From assembly GCF_026210795.1 (NCBI RefSeq), contig NC_089438.1, positions 2,625,501-2,689,500 on the forward strand: a stretch of DNA of 64,000 nt, written 5' to 3'. The notes below the pieces were generated by a model. It was not told the origin of the DNA. It worked only from the letters and a program-made list of their open reading frames with translations, and did not search any database. A program made the position numbers and the translations under genes. Positions 56,853 to 64,000 of the stretch are shown here, one piece after another. This stretch comes from Rhizophagus irregularis (Eukaryota; Glomeromycota; Glomeromycetes; Glomerales; Glomeraceae). Within the stretch, counting starts at the first letter, position 1; each line of letters starts with the position of its first letter.

Positions 56853-59800
56853 ATGATGAGAAGAAGATCGATTAATCAAATTATGGGTTCGGAAAGGATA
56901 GCAAACCGACTATCTTCTAGAAGGTTTAGCAAAAAAAGAACCAAAGTCCCTTGTTATTGTGACAAATGTAATGGAAAACTGGTTATAACACGAACCAAAA
57001 TGCTTCATGAAGCAGCAGAAAACACAACTGACTCGAATCTTAATAGTGGTTTGGCTTCATTGTTACTAATTAATCAAGAAGAGGATTCAACAATAACTTC
57101 GTTAGAAGAAAATCCGATAAATGAAGATATTTTGGTACCTCCATTAAATGAAGAGATTTCGGTAATAACTCCTTTAGAAGAAGATTCGACAACAATTCCA
57201 TTAAATGAAAAAGATAATTTGACAACTCCAGAATATAACAAAAATGAATATATTTTTTTACCTCGAAGACGTACAAGAAGCTACGCAAATCGCCCACAAA
57301 CTATGCTCAAACATTCAGGAACAGAAGATTTGAGCAATTCTGATTATAAACAACATACTGATACTTCTTCTTCTGATGGCAATGAGTCAGATGATGAAAC
57401 TTTTGCCGATACTTTTGAAAATTATTCACCACCAGATTTTAAATCATATCAAGAGGAAGAAAAAACGACAATGATGATAAATTTTCATGGATTTTATTGT
57501 GGATAATGACCTTTCGAAAAAAGTTCAATCTCCCTGAAACAGCGACCGAATCTCAACTAAAATTCATGAAAATAGTGTTAAAAGAAATCGGTGGAGACAT
57601 TTACGATAGCTTTCCTGACTCTCTATATCTGGCAAGAATTCAACTTGGCCTGAAAGATCGTTTCCATAGTTTCGTGCCATGTCCGAAATGTCATAAATTA
57701 TATAATAAGACAGACATGGACGAAATTCAAAAAAATGACAGTATCGGTATCATAAGATGCAGTCACGTCGAATTTCCAAATTCTGCGTCTCGAAGGACGA
57801 AATCGTGTCAAACGGTCTTGGCTGAGAGAGAGGTTAAAAAGCCAGAATTAATATATCCGTTTGTACCAATTCATCAACAATTGGAAACTCTATATCGTCG
57901 GCCTCACTTTGAACGGTTACTTCGACATTGGTCAAATCGTCGACAATTCGATAACATACTGACCGATATATATGACGGTCAAATCTGGAAAACATTAAGA
58001 GAAACTGACGATGAAAATTCAGCCAAATTTTTCCGACCAGAAGTAGCCAATTCACATCTAGGACTAATGATAAACCTTGATTGGTTCCAACCCTACAATG
58101 GTACATTTTATAGGCATCGGGGGGGTATTTCACGCGGCTGTCTGTAATTTACCCCATGACATTCGGTTCAAGCGCGAAAATTTGCTGGTTCTCAGTCTAC
58201 TACCAGGACCGAACGAAGTAAGCTTGCACAAGATTAATCATTATATTGCGCCTATTGTCAATGAATTAGAGTTACTATGGAGTGGAATAACTTTAAATCG
58301 AACATTTGAGTGCCAAAACGGGAAAAATATTCGTGCGGCTTTAGTACTAATTTCGTGCGATATCCCTGCTGCTCAAAAAATATGCGGGCATATTTCAGCT
58401 TTGGTTTCTTGCCATCGGTGTATGAAACGAGCAAATTATGAAGACCACCAACATAATTTTGCAGGTATGGAGGATATGGAGAATTGGTTCATTACTCGTG
58501 ATTCGACCAAACATCGTCGGAATGCTCTTGCATGGCGAAGTTGCAATTCCACCAATTCAAGAAAGAATTTTGTTAGTGAAAAAGGGGTTAGGTGGTCGGA
58601 GTTACTTCGATTGCCGTACTTTGACCCAATTCGTTTTATTATTGTAGATCCAATGCACTGCTTATTCTTAGGAATTGCGAGGTGGATAATGAAGAGGATT
58701 TAGATCGACGAGGGTGTTTTAACCCCGAACGATCTAAAGAAGATTCAAGAAAAAATGAATCAATTCAAAATACCGGCTGATTTGGGACGAATTCCCGGGA
58801 ATATTGAACGCGGAGAAGGGTTTTCGAACTATACAGCCGATCAGTGGCGAATTTTCTTTATGATCTATGCAACTACCTCATTGTGGGAACATTTACCGTC
58901 AAAAGATCGAAAAATCTTGACACATTTCGTTAGAGTTTGTTCTATTTTAGTAAGCCGAATTTTAGAAATTGAATTAATGGAAGAAGCTCATGAGAGGCTA
59001 ATTAAAATAATTAAGCTTATTGAAGTACACTATGGAAGAGTAAAAATTACGCCTAATCTTCACCTTTCGCTCCATTTGTGCGATTGTTCGAATGATTTTG
59101 GTCCATTGTATGCATTTTGGTGTTTTTCATTTGAGCGTATGAATGGAATACTCGGTAAGATATTCTTTTTTTACTTTTTTTACTTTATTCGGATGTTTAC
59201 ATTGTTAGTCTTATTTTTAATAATTTTTAAGGCTCGTTGCCAACAAGTAATAGACAAATTGAACCGGAAATAATGCGTCGGATAATGAATGATAATCGAA
59301 TTGGAGATATCATTAGTTCTGACATTCAAACGAAAGGCTTAGAATTGCTTGAAGATCGACCCACAACTGGTTCAATATCGGCTGCAGACCAATTTTCTTC
59401 AGATGAACTAGAGCGGTTTTGGCTAAATGCTAAAAACATACAGGAATCGACTATTACTGGATGCGAGCCGTTTCCTGGAGAAATGCTGAAGCCTAGTTCC
59501 GAAGCAATAATGACCGAATCAATGCTCGAACTGATGTTGCTTTTTATAATGCTTCTTATATCGAAATGTACAAGTTTCGCAAACCAGCAGATGAAATTAT
59601 CCAAGATTCTATAACAATTCGAGTAAAGATAAATCAATTTGGAAGATGCTGAATTGGTTCTGAAGTATTTGGCTCCGCAATGTCAGTTTGACATACAAAA
59701 AGCTCGTGTGTCCTAGCCAAATTTATAACTAGTGATGGGGAAGTCGACAGTTATCCTGGACAAATTCAATACTTCTTCAAACATACAGTCGACTTGCCAA

Positions 59801-60075
59801 ATGGACAAATGGAACATAATTTGGCATATATTCGTTGGTATCGACCAGCTAGTACGAGTGAAAGTCGATATTATTTTCATATTGATGATGAAGACGAGAG
59901 CTGTAACGTCGAGTTGTGGAAATCTGAATTTTATGATGAAAGCCGCGATTGTATTATTCCCGTACATAATATCCTTTGTCGATTTATACCATCAAAATAT
60001 CGAATTTCTACTCGGAGTAATGCTATTGAATATTTGGCGATTAATCCAATTAATCGCAAACTTCAAATTCGTTAA
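56853..60075 (+). pseudogene. CACTA B transposase (Tnp2 / Transposase_21 type)
   Basis: It starts MMRRRSINQIMGSERI with the CYCDKCNGKLV zinc-binding motif, then an acidic region. The frame shifts near 57470 into WIMTFRKKFNLPET, CPKCHKLYN and DWFQPYN, shifts again near 58100, then reads GHISALVSCHRCMKRANYE and IIVDPMHCLFLGIARWI. A TAG occurs at 58700 (Trp expected). FWCFSFERMNGILG precedes an intron at 59155-59231 (GTAAGA..TTTAAG). The last exon is shifted near 59530 and ends INRKLQIR-stop at 60075. Intron position and domain order equal CACTA A. It would recognise CACTG ends; this copy is inactive. Confidence 0.85.
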
Positions 60076-60595
60076 TAATTAAGTGTTTTGGTAAAAATTG
60101 GCCAAATTATTTTTTTTATTTTTTTAATTTTTATAATTACTTGACGAGAGACACGTTTATTAGACGAAATTTCATTTTACGAAAAGATTCTTTTGTAGTA
60201 TTTTTATTATAATTACTTGACGAAAAACAAGACGAAATTCATTTTACAATAAAAATTTTTGTTAATGATTATGCACTGAATATAAACAATGTAAACAAAG
60301 TATAAAATTCGAATTAAAAAATAATGTTTTTTACTATTTGGCAAAATTGTGTCGATTTATGTGACCAATCGGCAAAATTTACTGAATGACCTTAAAGGAA
60401 CAAGTTTTCATATAACAATCGGTATAAGTCGATTTTTCACCAAAAGACTGAACAAGTTTTCGTTTAACAATCAGTATCAGTCGATTTGTGATTGATTTTA
60501 CCGATTTTTGCCGTTGGTCAAAAAATGTGACGAATCACATGACCAATCGGCAAAAATTATGCCGAAAGCTCTTAATGGTCAAAAGTTTTGATTTC
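60076..60595. other. tnp2-side subterminal region of CACTA B
   Basis: AT-rich sequence with recurring words GACCAATCGGCAAAA, TTGACGA and CGATTTTTC in both orientations, up to the terminus. They are likely subterminal repeats of the transposon; no gene is present. Confidence 0.5.
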
Positions 60596-60603
60596 GACCA
60601 GTA

Positions 60604-63600
60604 TATCATAGTAGAATTGATACATACAGAGCTTCGAGAGGTCAAGCACACTCATACCCACATATGTTGGATGGTTAAGCATTACCCCTACTTTTCGTCA
60701 GTGGATTGCAACAAGATTTTCTGAGAATATTTTACAACCCTTGAATGCAGGATCTGAGGTAAGCTTTTTATATTTCTTGGGATGGGTTTGGGGTTGTACT
60801 ACTGAGACACGTATACGTTTCCTGAGATTTTCCATAGTTTTACCAAATACACTATTATTCATGAGTTTATAGAAGTCCTTCTCAAAATCATTCTTAGCCT
60901 TAGCACGTTCGGCGGTGTTAAATTCTATATATGGTTTCATCCATGGAGCCTGCTCAAATTTTATAGCTTCATAGACCTTCTTGATTACTAAGCCCTGGCT
61001 AACATAATACTGGAGATTTCTGTAATGAACTACATATTCATCCTTATCAAATAGGTTAGGAATGAGCTTATCTGTGGGTGTATATCGTTGTCCTGAGCAT
61101 GCTATTATTTCCTGCTGCTTTTTACTAAGCCATTCCTTCTTAACCTTCATTCGTTCTGGTGCAAGGGGGTAATCTGTATGTTGTGAATGTAGGGCTTGGG
61201 GGTACTCCAGTTTGACTTTAAGGATATATCCCTCAGAAGAATTATCTGGTATTTCATTACTTTCTATTTGCTTTTGAATGTTAGATAACTCGTTTTCCTC
61301 CTTTACCAGTGGAAGTTACCTGTAGGTAAGTATTGCAACATGGCCCGTTATTTGCATCTAAGTATAGGATAGATGACTTGGGCTTTTCTGCAGTCCATTT
61401 ACCTTCTCCCATATCTGGGTTATTTGCACGAGCATATCGTTTACTTACCATAGAGATTCCACCACGTAATCCTTGTTCTACCATCATGTACATATTTTGG
61501 TCAGTTATAAGATCCAATATTTGCCCTGTCATGAAGAATAGTGCATCCCATGCAAAGTCTGGTATTGAGTAATACCAGAGAGGATCTAACCCATATTTTT
61601 TCAAGGCCATTTCTCGGAAATTCTGAAATATATCGGCTAGTAGGAAGACGTCAGTTTTGAGATAAATGTCATGATAATCTTGCATTGTTTTATATCCTGC
61701 TTTTTCCCATACATACTGTGCATATTCGTATTCTTTATCACTAATGATGGTTTCATTAAATTTGCTATAGAATGCTCTTTTAGGTGGTAAACTAGTTTTC
61801 TCGAACTTTTTCCAGTCATCCATGTATTCATACGGGTAGACACCTTTCTTAAGATAAATCTCGAGTAATTCAGGTAGTATTTGACTTCATGTTATCTTAA
61901 AGTTTTCAGGATGTGCAAAGCATCTACCTGCATCAATTCGCCATAAGTGTTGTGGATTACTACATTCTTGTGCTCTACATTTTTCTGCGCCTAGGTTGGA
62001 TGCTAATTTGTTGAGACTTGATTTCATGAATTGTAAGCTGTCTATAAATCGGAGGGAACCTAACTTGAATGCCATATACTTTTCCATGTTATAAGGGATA
62101 GGATCGATATCATCCTCACATTCCATTGCACCAATTCCTTGCATAATTATATGTCCATTATATCCTGATAAATTGTAAAAGATTACTGGGATATGCATTT
62201 CACGAGGTTTTATGGATAAGTCAAGATTACATCCTCTATGTGCTGCACCTTGATACCTTCCTGTAATATGGCAGTGATCTCTTACTTTATTTTCATCTAA
62301 GGGGTTACGACATATCCAGCAGTTTATTGCATTATCATAACTTACTTGCTCTTGGGTTGTTAACGGCATCATTTCCATTGGGTTTCTGAATTCATTACGG
62401 ATTGCTTCAGCCTCATTTAGCATTTTGATTACAAATTTCTGTACTGCATTTTCTCCTGTAAATATCTTCTGTGATTTACTTACACCATCATATCTTACCT
62501 TAATATACGAGTATAAGCAGGGAATTTGCTCTTGTACTTTCTTGGTTTTCTTATCTTTGTCTTCATCTGTGGGTGGTATGTCCATTACTAGGGCTTCAAA
62601 GTCTGCAACAAAGTAATATGGGACTTGCATGCGGCGTTTCCAGTTCTTGAATTCATATATATCATTTCCTTTCTTTACTGATGGCATTTGGTCTGCTTGT
62701 GGGGTTTTCTTTAATTCTCGACATATTGCTACATGTTTGTCATGGATTTCTTGTTTAATGTGTGAAGTGGGAGATACACTATCGGCAGACAAATGTTGCA
62801 TGTCCATTTTTTGTACGTTTATTTACTAAGCGGCTCATATTCTTAATCCAGCAATAGTGCTGCTTTTCCCCATTACTAATAAGTACTAAATCTATTATTT
62901 TACGGTTCTCTGCATCATCCCTATCGGTAACATATATTGGGCATAGGCAGTGGTCACGCCATTCACAGATGCAGAGGGCAATAGTTGGATTCTGTCGCTC
63001 AAATCTTCTTAGAATTACCTCATCAGCTTGTACTGGGAACTCAATACCTTCAAAGTTTAACTCGTTTACATACACCTTATACTTGGAAATTCTTTCTGCA
63101 TTCTTTTCTACTGGATGTAATGCTGCTAGAATTGTCCACTGAAAGCATTTGTCATCATCATTAGCTGGATTTACTACTCCCTTTTTCGTGGCAAGATCTT
63201 TTGGGAGTGGTATGTGTTCTGCTCCTGTAGGTGGTTGGAATTGCGAGATTTCTATGAATATTTTTTCTACACGATAGAATTCCCAACCTGATCCGTAATT
63301 TACATAGTCTTCTACTTTCTGCATGATTCTTGCTAATGCAAAGTTAAATGTACCATTAATATCTGTTGATGGTAGGATTGGCATATTGCGAGTTTTAAAT
63401 GGTATATTATATCTGTAGATATACTCTACTCCATCATCTTTACTAAAGTTACCATCTCCGAATAATCCCTCAAGGTAAGAATCTAAATGTATTATTGTGG
63501 CAAATATTCCAATTCTTACTGACCTTTATTGATCCTAATCGATCTCGTTCATCCCGAAGAATATTCTGGATTGTTTGACTGTGTGCTGTGAGAAATGAAG

Positions 63601-63925
63601 CATAGTCATGCTCTCCAGGTGTTCCTATAGCAATATCAGCCGTAAAATTTGAGTCTGTTAACTCCTTTCCTATACGTACCTGATCACGACGTTCAAAGAC
63701 TACCTCATAATGTGGGTCTGGGTCGATTTGCATCATGCGGGTTATCTCTTCATTGGTTACCGCCGCTTGTGCTTCACGAATTTGGCGGATCTCATCCTCA
63801 TATTCCTGCAATTTTGCATTTGAGCGGGGATATAGGATGGATTTGACAGGTACCTGCATAAATTTAGCTAAAACTGATCGGACGACTTGTCTGTGTTGGG
63901 CACTTCTTGCTTGATGTGTTGACAT
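60604..63925 (-). pseudogene. Family-B DNA polymerase of the virus-like element, N-terminal and central part
   Basis: It starts MSTHQARSAQHRQVV at 63925. Order: an N-terminal region (FERRDQVRIGKEL), a break near 63480-63520, the NDDDKCFQWTILAALHPV domain, a break near 62790, the exonuclease motif YYFVADFEALV (about 62600), an endonuclease VII-like DHCHITGRYQGAAHRGCN (about 62260), a TGA at about 61880, LKTDVFLLADIF and motif A region SILYLDANN (frame-broken at about 61330), and motif B LMNNSVFGKTMENLRKR (about 60830). Such polymerases replicate Maverick/Polinton-like elements, often protein-primed. At least four lesions plus CACTA B show that the gene is dead. The upstream region shares a motif with P2. 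Confidence 0.85.
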
Positions 63926-63946
63926 TTTGTATACTTTTTAGGTCCC

Positions 63947-63979
63947 TCTTTTATTCAATTACATTTTTTCTCGGTATAA
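63947..63979 (-). promoter_or_regulatory. Shared upstream motif (polymerase copy)
   Basis: On the minus strand this reads TATACCGAGAAAAAATGTAA followed by TTGAATAAAAGA, 22 bp before ATG 63925. It equals the P2 upstream block at 11660-11691, and similarity extends to the window edge (AGCAAGGCAAG at 63990-64000 versus 11640-11650). It is the best candidate for a common promoter of the element. Confidence 0.55.
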
Positions 63980-64000
63980 GGGAAATTGCTTGCCTTGCTA

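Larger units (their letters stand above)
51937..60603. mobile_element. CACTA transposon B, 8.7 kb, inside the polymerase gene
   Basis: It begins CACTGGTCAGAATAGTCC and ends, reversed, ACTGGTCGAAATCAAAAC after a terminal base changed to A. The TAT at 51934-51936 and 60604-60606 is the 3-bp duplication. It carries the accessory gene on minus, a 104-bp satellite in the divergent intergenic space, and tnp2 on plus. Compared with CACTA A the layout is mirrored and lacks nested elements, so it shows the basic design of the family. Confidence 0.9.

Noticed and set aside
1-64000. tRNA, rRNA or riboswitch genes
   Set aside because: I scanned by eye for tRNA B-box-like GGTTCGAATCC contexts and rRNA-like conserved words and found none convincing; a covariance-model search would be needed to exclude them.

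Overview
The window is strongly AT-rich eukaryotic DNA. It has short introns with canonical GT..AG ends, poly-A/T-rich spacers and almost no ordinary host genes. The mix of elements (Tnp2-type CACTA transposons, a Ty3/gypsy element, a LINE ORF1, a decayed F-box/LRR gene and a Maverick-like DNA-polymerase element) suggests the repeat-rich genome of an arbuscular mycorrhizal or related early-diverging fungus. That assignment is inference from family content.

The backbone from about 9.4 kb to the right edge is one decayed virus-like (Maverick/Polinton-like) element torn apart by later insertions. Its pieces are an SF3 helicase (9384-11364, +), a 227-codon unknown gene 'P2' now split in three (11715-11976, 25964-26282, 45349-45458, +), a TBP-like protein (45479-46270, -), an F-box pseudogene (46375-46860, +), a gag plus aspartic protease protein (47093-50320, -), a DDE integrase (50308-51365, +) and a family-B DNA polymerase (N-terminal part 60604-63925, C-terminal part 51362-51936, -). 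Once the insertions are subtracted it is about 12.6 kb. Integrase and polymerase meet tail to tail with overlapping stops, and gag and integrase start head to head, so they look like one compact unit.

Insertions into that backbone, each with target duplications I could read: a palindromic foldback in the helicase (9621-9893); a 14-kb Ty3/gypsy element (11977-25963, duplication ATGG), itself hit by a DDE transposon (12617-15756, duplication AAAT) and a microexon-array element (20242-23040); a 19-kb CACTA element (26283-45348, duplication AAC) that carries a 4.4-kb element with Tc1/pogo-like ends (26617-31026), a LINE (35707-38405, 14-bp duplication) and a smaller CACTA derivative (40926-44668, duplication TAA); and an 8.7-kb CACTA element (51937-60603, duplication TAT) inside the polymerase. 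Removing the gypsy and both large CACTA elements restores the host reading frames exactly, which supports the boundaries.

The most striking unexplained structure is a recurring array of very short exon-like blocks (about 25-50 bp). Each block is bounded by a T-rich tract ending in TAG and by GTAAGT, and blocks are separated by roughly 70-90 bp intron-like spacers containing two hairpins. In one subfamily the 5' splice site lies inside the hairpin and the stem shows compensatory changes. Such arrays occur at 3790-7085, 20570-22760, 39780-40920 with 44700-44960, and 41580-43995, in different mobile elements, and they share block sequences.

The left 9 kb otherwise holds AT-rich DNA with a 33-residue CaaX-ending micro-ORF (1231-1332), a solo LTR (5449-6604), a 14-bp minisatellite and a 23-unit hairpin array (7760-8885). 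Nearly all mobile-element ORFs carry frameshifts or in-frame stops, many explained by C-to-T or G-to-A transitions.
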